From JAIVJM01 sp963816985 (GTDB lineage: Bacteria > Acidobacteriota > Blastocatellia > Pyrinomonadales > Pyrinomonadaceae), in assembly GCA_963816985.1 (NCBI GenBank), contig CAWFMF010000004.1, positions 3,844,001 through 3,908,000 of the forward strand: a stretch of DNA of 64,000 nt. Direction: 5' to 3'. This document shows, piece after piece, positions 16,223 to 24,069 of this stretch. A program made the translations under genes and the position numbers. The number at the start of each line of letters is the position of its first letter. Position 1 is the stretch's first letter. The notes under the pieces are model-generated. The model worked only from the letters and a program-made list of their open reading frames with translations, did not search any database and was not told the origin of the DNA.

Positions 16223-17248
16223 ATGAAAGACCAGATTCAATGGGCGGCCCCGTCGCCACTGTGGGTGTCGGTCGCGGGCTCGGACGACGAGTCGGTGCGC
16301 GGCGCGGTGCGCCAGCCTGCCGTGCTGCGCTTCGCCACCGACACCTTCATGGAAGACTTCCTGCGCGTGCTGGAGGCCGACCCGTCGGCGCTGACAAACT
16401 ACCTCGCGGAGCCGGAGACGTGGCGAGGCCCTTCGCCCGCGCCCCCGCCCGTCGAGGCCGCGCCGCGCTTCCTGCAAAAGTTCAACCGCCTGCGCCTCGC
16501 CGCCAACCGCACGCTCGACAACACCTCGGCGCTCGCCCGCCAGCGTTCGCAAATAGCGCGCGCGGCGGTCGGCCCGGCGGCGGGCGAAGCTCCGCTCAAG
16601 CTCTACCAGCCCGCACATCTTCGTTACTACCTCGTCACGGCCTGCCTCGTCTGCCGCGTGCCGGGGCTGCCCGACCACGTGCCCAACCGTGGGCGCGAAG
16701 AGTCGGTCGGCTTCGTCGTGCGCCGCCTCTTCCAGAAAGAAGGCTCCGGCCTGACGGAAGAGTACGCCTTCGTCACGACGCCGCGCGGGAACGGCTGGCA
16801 GAAGGTGACGGGCGCGGCCTCGACGCTCGCGGAGGGCGAGGAGCGGCTGCCGCTCTTTCCCTCTTCGTTCGACGAGTCGGACGGCAGACGCCGAAGACTC
16901 TACGCGGGCATGGTGCCCGTCGGTCGCCGCGAGGCGTACATGGGCGCGGGTGAAGTCGCCGCCAACGGCAACGGCTCGGCGAACGGCGCGACGAAGAAGA
17001 CCGCGCGCAAGATTCACTTCCGCGCTCAAATCGCGGAGCCCTGGAAGAGTCTGTTTGAGCGGGCCGACACGTTCAACCGACTCAAGTTGGACTCGAAAGA
17101 GCAGCCGACGCCCGCCGAACAGGTGACGACCTTGAAGGACAACCGCGAGCAGATGCAGACGATGTTCCTGGTACATCCTGCTCGACCTGTCGAAGTACCT
17201 GAGTCAATACCTCCCGAACCTGTGGGCCGTCATCAGCGACGCGAATAA
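16223..17248 (+). CDS. Baseplate-region membrane-segment protein, N-terminal part (frameshifted)
   Basis: The frame is good up to about residue 315 (DQIQWAAPSPLWVSVAGSDD, FATDTFMEDFLRVLEADPSA, QPAHLRYYLVTACLVCRVPG, HFRAQIAEPWKSLFERADTF). At 17167-17168 (CC in TTCCTGG) the family-like sequence jumps to the next frame: dropping one C gives MFWYILLDLSKYLSQYL, which continues to 18242. The residues printed by this frame after that point (the His/Arg/Pro-rich end) are spurious. I do not recognise the domain beyond its being a large conserved neighbour of spike and gp25 in non-enterobacterial eCIS loci. The joined length is about 672 aa. Confidence 0.6.
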   Translation: MKDQIQWAAPSPLWVSVAGSDDESVRGAVRQPAVLRFATDTFMEDFLRVLEADPSALTNYLAEPETWRGPSPAPPPVEAAPRFLQKFNRLRLAANRTLDNTSALARQRSQIARAAVGPAAGEAPLKLYQPAHLRYYLVTACLVCRVPGLPDHVPNRGREESVGFVVRRLFQKEGSGLTEEYAFVTTPRGNGWQKVTGAASTLAEGEERLPLFPSSFDESDGRRRRLYAGMVPVGRREAYMGAGEVAANGNGSANGATKKTARKIHFRAQIAEPWKSLFERADTFNRLKLDSKEQPTPAEQVTTLKDNREQMQTMFLVHPARPVEVPESIPPEPVGRHQRRE

Positions 17249-18242
17249 GAATGCGAACGACCTTTCGAACCCGAACGAGGCCGCGCTCTACAACGCGCTC
17301 AACGGCATGACCCCCTCGGCGGCGCTGAAGACCGCGCTCGCCAACGCCGTCTACACGCCGAGCAGCGTCGCGGCTTCGATGGTCGTCGCGCTGCGCAAGC
17401 TCGCCAACGAAGGCTGGGGCGACAAGCTCGAACGAGTCGCGGAGAGCTACGACCGCAACGCGCCGGACGCGCTCTACCCCAACTTTCTCTTTCCGCTCGC
17501 AGACCCGGAGCAAGCGCCGCCGCTGCCGCCCGCGACCGTCACCCCCGACCCGACCCCCGCGGACGAGTCGGGCGAGGCCGAGGCGCTCGACCAGCCGAGC
17601 ACCCCGCAGCCGGTCATTGACCGGCAGAAGCGTGTAGATAACCTTGTCGCGCTCGTCGTGCGCGCCCTGCCCGCCGAAGACGGAGAGCGCGCGCCCGCGC
17701 CCCCGCTCGCGTCGCAGCCCGTGCTCGACACGCGCGAAGGGCATTTCATCATCCGCTGCGTCTACGAGCGCCCGCTCTGCGGCCCGCTCGACCCGCCGGT
17801 CTTGAGCGGGCCGACCGCGTCCTTCCAGATGGCAGGCTTCTTCGACCCCGACGCGCCCGCCCGGCCAATACGCATCGCGTTGCCGATAGACACGACGCCC
17901 GCGGGCCTTCGCAAGTTCGACAAGAACACGGTCTTCATGATCTCAGACGCCTTGTGCGGGCAGATTCAGCGGATGCGCGGAATCAGCTTCGGCGACCTCG
18001 TGCTTTCAGTGCTGCCGTGGCCGTTCCACAAAGACCTCTCCTCGAAGGTGGGGAAGATGGCGCCGTGCAAGACGGGGGGCGGCGTCGAACTTGGGATGAT
18101 GTGCACGCTCTCGATTCCCATCATCACGATCTGCGCGCTCATCCTCCTGATGGTCATCGTGATTCTGTTCGACTTCATCTTCAAGTGGATACCGCTCTTC
18201 ATCATGTGTTTCCCGCTGCCGAAGTTTAAGTCGAAGAGCTGA
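17169..18242 (+). CDS. Baseplate-region membrane-segment protein, C-terminal part (frameshifted)
   Basis: Second half of the gene starting at 16223, read from the TGG at 17169. It contains YLPNLWAVISDANKNANDLS, a Pro-rich linker (nt about 17510-17620), a domain with FIIRCVYERPLCGPLDPPVL and PIRIALPIDTTPAGLRKFDK, and a very hydrophobic C-terminus (nt about 18096-18225). That end reads CTLSIPIITICALILLMVIV then ILFDFIFKWIPLFIMCFPLP and could span a membrane once or twice before a basic tail (KFKSKS). A membrane segment in a baseplate gene suggests that the particle is anchored in the producer's membrane rather than released. That is inference. ATG 17307 would be the first internal start if the halves were made separately. 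Confidence 0.6.
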   Translation, partial: WYILLDLSKYLSQYLPNLWAVISDANKNANDLSNPNEAALYNALNGMTPSAALKTALANAVYTPSSVAASMVVALRKLANEGWGDKLERVAESYDRNAPDALYPNFLFPLADPEQAPPLPPATVTPDPTPADESGEAEALDQPSTPQPVIDRQKRVDNLVALVVRALPAEDGERAPAPPLASQPVLDTREGHFIIRCVYERPLCGPLDPPVLSGPTASFQMAGFFDPDAPARPIRIALPIDTTPAGLRKFDKNTVFMISDALCGQIQRMRGISFGDLVLSVLPWPFHKDLSSKVGKMAPCKTGGGVELGMMCTLSIPIITICALILLMVIVILFDFIFKWIPLFIMCFPLPKFKSKS

Positions 18243-18260
18243 GGCTTTAAGAAAGAGCTT

Positions 18261-18653
18261 ATGGACGAGGGACGCTTATTCGGTAGGGGCATCGCCTTCC
18301 CGCCGCGCGTGGGGTCGGACGGGCGCATCTCGTGGTCGGAGGGCGAAGCCAACGTGCGCGAGGCGATACAGGTCATCCTGCTCACCGAGTGGAACGAGCG
18401 GCTCATGCTGCCCGAGTTCGGCGGCGGCCTCGGTCGCTTCCTCTTCGAGCCGAACAACGTCACCACGCGCCACCTCATGAAAGACCGGATAGCGAAGGCG
18501 CTCGCGCAGTGGGAGCCGCGCGTCTCGGTCGAGTCGGTCGAGGTCTCGGAAGACCCGAACGACCCGGAGGGCGCAGTCGCCACAATCATCTACCGGCTCG
18601 TCGCCACGCGCGCGCTCGAACGCGTGAGCCTCAACGTCTCGCTGGCCGGTTAA
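18261..18653 (+). CDS. Baseplate wedge protein gp25-like (Afp9)
   Basis: 130 residues of the GPW/gp25 family: GIAFPPRVGSDGRISWSEGE, NVREAIQVILLTEWNERLML, the hallmark PEFGGGLGRFLFEPNN loop, and the C-terminal VEVSEDPNDPEGAVATIIYR strand pair. gp25 binds the sheath and starts sheath assembly at the baseplate. Start ATG 18261 with AAAGAG upstream. It lies directly upstream of baseplate J, the standard order. Confidence 0.93.
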   Translation: MDEGRLFGRGIAFPPRVGSDGRISWSEGEANVREAIQVILLTEWNERLMLPEFGGGLGRFLFEPNNVTTRHLMKDRIAKALAQWEPRVSVESVEVSEDPNDPEGAVATIIYRLVATRALERVSLNVSLAG

Positions 18654-18667
18654 GGGGGCCGCCGCAA

Positions 18668-21016
18668 ATGCCTTTGACGATTCCGCAGATAGACGACCGC
18701 AACTACCAGCAACTCCTCGACGAGGCGCTGGCGCGCATCCCCGTCCACAACCCCGAATGGACGAACTTCAACAAGAGCGACCCCGGCGTCACCATCATCG
18801 AGGTCTTCGCCTTCCTGACGGAGAACCTCCTCTACCGAAGCAACCAGATACCCGAACGCAACCGCGTCAAGTTCCTCCAGCTTCTCGGCATCCCGCTCCG
18901 TCCCGCCTCGTCGGCGCGCGGGCTCGTCACCTTCTCGAACGAGCGCGGCCCCTTGCAGACCTTCACGCTCGGCGCGGGGCTCGAAGTGCGCGCGGGTCAG
19001 GTTCCGTTCCGCACCGAGCTGGGGATAGACGTGCTGCCGGTCGAGGCGCAGGTCTACTACAAGCGCAGGCTCGACAGCCCGTCCGAGCAGGTGAGGGATT
19101 ACTACCGGCAGCTTTACGCCTCCTACGGCGGGCCGCTGCCGACCGACTTTCAGCTCTACCAGACAGTGCCGCTCGCCGCGCGCGAGAGCGACGTGGTAGA
19201 CCTCGGCTCCGAGACCGTTGACGGCTCGCTCTGGGTGGCGCTGATGGTGCGCGCCACAGACCGGCCTTATCCGCAGGCTGTCGAGAACGCGCGCGAAGCG
19301 ATAGGCGGCAAGACGCTCGCGCTCGGCGTCGTGCCCGCGCTCGCCGACGCACGCAGCAGGCTCTCGCCCGGTGGCCGCGCCGCCGGCGAAGGCGTCACGC
19401 TCTTGCAGTTCCTCCTGCCGCTCGTTCAAGCAGACGGCAAGCTTGAGAAGAACGATCAGACCGGTACGCCTGAGCCTCGATACCGCCCGCTCGGCGCGGG
19501 CGCGACGAACGACGTGCTGGCCGAGCCGGGCGTCGTGCAGTTGACGCTGCCCACCGCCGCGGAGTTGAGGCTTTGGGAGAACATAGACCCGCTCGAATCC
19601 GGCGTCGGAGACCTGCCGCCCGCGCTCGAAGACACGAACCTGAGTGACCGCCTCGTCACGTGGCTGCGCATCCGCCCGTCGGCGGCTGTGCCCGCGCGCA
19701 TCCTCTGGGTCGGCATCAACGCCGCGCCCGTCTCGCAGCGCGCGCACGTCTCGAACGAGTTGTTGCCGCCGGGGACTGGCGAGCCGGATCAGATAGCGAC
19801 GCTCACGAACAGGCCCGTGCTCTCAGGCTCGGTGCGTGTGAGCATGACGGCGCAGGGGCAGACCACAGTCTGGGAGGAGATTGACGACCTCTTGAGCGCG
19901 GGCCCTGAAGTCCCGGTTCCAGACCCGAAGCTCCCGCCCGGAAGCCCGCTGCCGCCGCGACGGCCTTCGGAGGTCTTCGCGCTCGACCAGGAGTCGGGGC
20001 AGCTTCGCTTCGGCGACGGCACGCGCGGCAAGCGCCCGCCGCGCGGCGCGACCATGCGCGTTGATTACGACTACGGCGTCGGCGAGGCCGGCAACGTCGG
20101 CGCGGGCTCTATCAATTCGGGCGCGGCGCTCCCGTCCGGCGTGAGGGTGACGAACCCCGTGCGCACATGGCGCGGCGCGCGCGGCGAGACGCCGGGCGAG
20201 GGCGAAAAACAGATCGCGCGGTATCTACAACACCGCGACCGCCTCGTCAGCGTCGAAGACTTCGAGGCGATTGTGATGCGCGCGCCCGGCGTAGACATTG
20301 GCCGCGTCGAAGTCCTCGCGGCCTACAACCCGGAGCTTGCGCCGAACGAGCCGGGCGACGCCCCCGGCGCGGTCACGGTGATGGTCATTCCGAGTTATGA
20401 CCCCGCACAGCCGCAAGCGCCTCTGCCCGACAAGCTCTTCCTCGACGCCGTCTGCGCGCAGCTCGACCCGCGTCGTCTGGTGACGACGGAAATCTTCCTG
20501 CGCGGCCCCGTCTACAAGCAGGTCTGGGTGTCGCTCGGCATCAACGTCGTGGCGGGCGCGGGGATTGCGCAGGTGAGGGAGGCGGTGCGCCGCGCCGTCC
20601 TGCGCTTCCTCGCGCCGCTGCCCGACAAGACTTCGGGCGACACGGACGCGTCGCGGCTCACGGGCATGGAGAAGGGCTGGCCGCTTCGCAAGCCGGTCGT
20701 AGACCGCGAGCTGCTCGCGGTGGCGAGCCGCGTCGGCGGTGTCCTCTCCGTCAACGATGTCTTCATCGCCGAGGGCAGCCTGCCCGCGACGACGCAGATA
20801 ACGATGACCGGCCTCGAACTACCTCGCGTCATGGGAATCTCCGTCACGGTCGGCGACGCGCTCGGCATTGACGAGCTGCGCGGTCAGGCCGCGCCGGGTG
20901 GCGGTGGCACCACACCGGGCGGCGGCACGCCCGGCGGCGGCGGAACTCCGGGCACACCGGGGGGCGGGACGGCCCCGCCGCTTCTGCCCGTCCCGACGAT
21001 TCCTGAGGAGTGTTAG
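18668..21016 (+). CDS. Baseplate J-like wedge protein (Afp11/gp6-like)
   Basis: 782-residue putative baseplate assembly protein. The family start is PLTIPQIDDRNYQQLLDEAL, then RIPVHNPEWTNFNKSDPGVT and VFAFLTENLLYRSNQIPERN. The baseplate-J core appears later (RPSEVFALDQESGQLRFGDG, AGNVGAGSINSG, then YLQHRDRLVSVEDFEAIVMR, and the LFLDAVCAQLDPRRLVTTEI region), and the end is a Gly/Thr/Pro-rich tail (from about residue 742). It forms the wedge ring that triggers sheath contraction. ATG 18668 is chosen because conserved sequence begins exactly there, although a longer frame exists upstream across gp25. Confidence 0.92.
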   Translation: MPLTIPQIDDRNYQQLLDEALARIPVHNPEWTNFNKSDPGVTIIEVFAFLTENLLYRSNQIPERNRVKFLQLLGIPLRPASSARGLVTFSNERGPLQTFTLGAGLEVRAGQVPFRTELGIDVLPVEAQVYYKRRLDSPSEQVRDYYRQLYASYGGPLPTDFQLYQTVPLAARESDVVDLGSETVDGSLWVALMVRATDRPYPQAVENAREAIGGKTLALGVVPALADARSRLSPGGRAAGEGVTLLQFLLPLVQADGKLEKNDQTGTPEPRYRPLGAGATNDVLAEPGVVQLTLPTAAELRLWENIDPLESGVGDLPPALEDTNLSDRLVTWLRIRPSAAVPARILWVGINAAPVSQRAHVSNELLPPGTGEPDQIATLTNRPVLSGSVRVSMTAQGQTTVWEEIDDLLSAGPEVPVPDPKLPPGSPLPPRRPSEVFALDQESGQLRFGDGTRGKRPPRGATMRVDYDYGVGEAGNVGAGSINSGAALPSGVRVTNPVRTWRGARGETPGEGEKQIARYLQHRDRLVSVEDFEAIVMRAPGVDIGRVEVLAAYNPELAPNEPGDAPGAVTVMVIPSYDPAQPQAPLPDKLFLDAVCAQLDPRRLVTTEIFLRGPVYKQVWVSLGINVVAGAGIAQVREAVRRAVLRFLAPLPDKTSGDTDASRLTGMEKGWPLRKPVVDRELLAVASRVGGVLSVNDVFIAEGSLPATTQITMTGLELPRVMGISVTVGDALGIDELRGQAAPGGGGTTPGGGTPGGGGTPGTPGGGTAPPLLPVPTIPEEC

Positions 21017-21019
21017 ACG

Positions 21020-24000
21020 GTGGACGTTAACGGAACCAAATTTCAACTGCTGCTCGGAGAGCATGACTGGGCCGCGTGCAGCGACGGGCGCGTCCGAGTA
21101 CGCCCCGCCTCCGTCTCGACCGACGGAGCGGAGGCGGCAGACCTCGCGTGGGATTCCGAACGTTCCGAGCTGACCCTTCGCCCGCTCCTCTTCCAGTTCG
21201 TCACGCCCCCGAAGGACACGCCGCCCTCGCTCTCCGTGAGGCGCGGCGCGGCGCGCGACCGCTACGGCAACTGGTACTGGGTGGACGCCACGGCCCGGCG
21301 CATTCTCGTCCTGCGCGAGACGGAGCAAGAGGCCGAGACCTTCTGGCCCGTCGAAGACACGACGAACTCGCCCTCGACGAGTGCGGGCGAGTTCGGGCCG
21401 GTGCGGGCCGAGAGTCCCGCGCTCACGCGCTTTCTCGGTCTGACCGTCACGGACGACCAGTATCTTGTGGTCGGCGTGCTTGAGCCAGCGGGCCTGCTCG
21501 TCTTCGACCTCTACGACACGACCTCGCCGCTCCGCATTCTCTGGCCCGACGAAGTGCCTTTCTCGCCGTTCGACATGGCCGCGGCGCCGGGCGGCGGCCT
21601 CTGGATTCTCGACCGCGACAACCGACGCTTCTGGGGACTCGACCGTCACTTCAACTTCCTCCGGCAGGGGCAGGACGAGGTGACGCTCGCGGCGGGCGGG
21701 CGCGACGACTTCCAGCCGCGCGGCGCGGGGGCCGAGCGTCGCACGACGCCGAACACGTTCCCCTCCGGCGTCTCGCTCGACCTCGCCTCGCCGCTCGCAG
21801 CCGACGACCCCATCTCCATCGAGGCGCTCCCCGACGGCACGGTGCTCATCCTCGACCGCAACCCGACCGAACGCTTCTCGCTCGTCTACCGATACAGCTT
21901 CGAGGGACAGATGGGCCGCGCCGTCTCGCTCGGCAGGATGAATACTCTCATGCAGTCCGAAGACCGCGACGCGTTCGGACTGAGCGCCTTCGACTTTGCA
22001 TTCGTGCCCGCCCACGACGAGCCGGAGGGACAGGTCTCCGACCGCCTCTACTTCGTCGCGGAGGACGGCAATCAGGTCTTCGCCTTCGCCGTCTCGGAGC
22101 AGGGCGAGCAGCTCTTGATGGAGCCTCTACCGGACTACCTGCCGATGAGGATGTTCGGCGGCAAGGGGCTCGTGGCCGTCGGCGCGCAGTTGTCCTACGA
22201 CTTCGGCGGCGGCTGGATTCCGCTCGTCGAACAGAAGCGCCCGCGCTTCCTTCAGGAGGCGACCCTCTACACGCCCATCGGCCCTGACGGCGTCGAAGGA
22301 GAAGAAGACGACGCCCCGCACGCCTTCGACGGGCGCGAGCCCGACTGCGTCTGGAACCGCCTGATGCTCGACGCCTGCATCCCGCCGGAGACGGAGTTGA
22401 TAGTCGAGAGCCGCGCCGCCAACGACGAGCGCGAGTTGGCCGAGGCCGAGTGGAGGCCGGAGCCGCACCTCTACCTACGCGGCGATGGTGCGGAGTTGCC
22501 GTTCGCCCGCCGCCCCGCGAAGGCCGCGGGCGACGGCACGTGGGAGTTGCTCTTTCAGAAGGCGCGGGGCCGCTACCTGCAACTGCGCCTGACGTTCAGG
22601 GGCAACGGGCGCACGACGCCGCGCCTGCGCGCCCTGCGCGCGTACTACCCGCGCTTCTCTTACCTCGAACAGTACATGCCTGCCGTCTACCGTGAAGACG
22701 AAGTGTCGGCCTCTTTCCTCGACCGCTTCCTGTCGAACTTCGAGGGTCTCTTCACCTCGCTCGAAGACAAGGTGGCGGCGGCGCAGATGCTCTTCGACGT
22801 GCGCAGCGCCCCGACCGAAGCGCTCGACTGGCTTGCGGGCTGGTTCGGCCTCGCGCTCGACCCGGCTTGGGACGACGCGCGGCGGCGGCTCTTCATCAAA
22901 CACGCGCCCACCTTCTTTCAGGCCCGTGGGACTGTGCGCGGGCTGCGCTGGGCCTTGCGGCTCGCGCTCGACGATTGCCCGTCTGACGAAATCTTCGACG
23001 AGTCCTGCCCCACGCGCGCGCGCGCAGGCGGCATCCGCATCGTCGAGCGTTACCGCACGCGCCAGACGCCCGGCGTCGTGCTCGGCGACCCGACCGGCGG
23101 CGCGCAGAAGGGTTACAAGCCGGGGGCGACGCGCTGGAGGCCCGAGCAGGGGCGAAACGCTCTCAACGCGCTCTACAGAGAGTTCCTCGGCGCGAGCGCG
23201 TCCGGGATTGTCACGAAGGCGGACGCCTTGTCTTTAGTCGCGGCGAGAACCGAGTACACGCTCCGCCCGACGCCCGAAGTGCGGGAGCAGTGGTCGCAAT
23301 TCTCGCGCGAGGTGGTCGGGTTCGTGCCTGCGGCCACGGCCAGCGAGACGGCGCTCTGGCAGGACTTTCTCAAACGCCGCCACCGCCAGATACAACAACT
23401 CAACATCCTCTACAAGACGAGCTTCGACACGTTCGCCGAAGTTTATCTGCCGGGCGACATGCCCGTGACGACCGTGCGCCTCAACGACTGGCTCGACTTC
23501 GTTAGGGAGACGGCAGCGTCGTCGGCGCGGCGGAGGTACTGGCAGAACTTCCTCGCGCTCCGCTACCACCGCATCGGCAGTCTCAACGCCGCCTACGGCA
23601 CACACTGGCCGTCGTTCGAGGTCGCGTCGCTGCCCGAAGAGTTGCCCGCCGACGGCGCGGCCATGCTCGACTGGTACCAGTTCGAGAGCGTCGTGCTGCC
23701 GATGCGCGACGCCGCGCACCGCTTCACGGTGCTCCTCTCGATGCGTGCCTCGGCAGACCCGGACGGCGCGGAGGGACTGCACCGGCTGAACATCGCCGAG
23801 CGTGTCGTCAACCTCGAAAAACCAGCGCACACGACCTTCGACATAAAGTTTTACTGGGAGCTGTTCCGCCTCGGAGACGCGCGGCTCGGCGAGGACACTT
23901 TGATTAACCTCGGTGGCCGCGCGCCGCAACTGATGACGCCGCTGACGCTCGGACGGGGACGCCTCGCCGAGTCTTACCTTACGGCGCGGCAGGCGACGCC

Positions 24001-24043
24001 CGCCGACCGGCAGGTTCTAGGGCGCGACCCGCTCGCCGGATGA
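21020..24043 (+). CDS. Tail-protein-I-like wedge/fibre-attachment protein (Afp12-like)
   Basis: 1007 residues. The second half (from about residue 547) is the phage tail protein I-like domain found in Afp12-type proteins (SYLEQYMPAVYREDEVSASF, LDRFLSNFEGLFTSLEDKVA, ALDWLAGWFGLALDPAWDDA, ARGTVRGLRWALRLALDD). The first half resembles a beta-propeller, with recurring W/D motifs (RDRYGNWYWVDATARRILVL, GGGLWILDRDNRRFWGLDRH, GTVLILDRNPTERFSLVYRY). Two tandem copies of a roughly 60-residue helical repeat lie at about 778 and 840 (LWQDFLKRRHRQIQQLNILY and YWQNFLALRYHRIGSLNAAY). Start GTG 21020 after GGAG 21007-21010. It would connect baseplate J to the fibres encoded next. Confidence 0.85.
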   Translation: MDVNGTKFQLLLGEHDWAACSDGRVRVRPASVSTDGAEAADLAWDSERSELTLRPLLFQFVTPPKDTPPSLSVRRGAARDRYGNWYWVDATARRILVLRETEQEAETFWPVEDTTNSPSTSAGEFGPVRAESPALTRFLGLTVTDDQYLVVGVLEPAGLLVFDLYDTTSPLRILWPDEVPFSPFDMAAAPGGGLWILDRDNRRFWGLDRHFNFLRQGQDEVTLAAGGRDDFQPRGAGAERRTTPNTFPSGVSLDLASPLAADDPISIEALPDGTVLILDRNPTERFSLVYRYSFEGQMGRAVSLGRMNTLMQSEDRDAFGLSAFDFAFVPAHDEPEGQVSDRLYFVAEDGNQVFAFAVSEQGEQLLMEPLPDYLPMRMFGGKGLVAVGAQLSYDFGGGWIPLVEQKRPRFLQEATLYTPIGPDGVEGEEDDAPHAFDGREPDCVWNRLMLDACIPPETELIVESRAANDERELAEAEWRPEPHLYLRGDGAELPFARRPAKAAGDGTWELLFQKARGRYLQLRLTFRGNGRTTPRLRALRAYYPRFSYLEQYMPAVYREDEVSASFLDRFLSNFEGLFTSLEDKVAAAQMLFDVRSAPTEALDWLAGWFGLALDPAWDDARRRLFIKHAPTFFQARGTVRGLRWALRLALDDCPSDEIFDESCPTRARAGGIRIVERYRTRQTPGVVLGDPTGGAQKGYKPGATRWRPEQGRNALNALYREFLGASASGIVTKADALSLVAARTEYTLRPTPEVREQWSQFSREVVGFVPAATASETALWQDFLKRRHRQIQQLNILYKTSFDTFAEVYLPGDMPVTTVRLNDWLDFVRETAASSARRRYWQNFLALRYHRIGSLNAAYGTHWPSFEVASLPEELPADGAAMLDWYQFESVVLPMRDAAHRFTVLLSMRASADPDGAEGLHRLNIAERVVNLEKPAHTTFDIKFYWELFRLGDARLGEDTLINLGGRAPQLMTPLTLGRGRLAESYLTARQATPADRQVLGRDPLAG

Positions 24044-24069
24044 CCGAGTCGCCCGACAGGAGAATCGAG

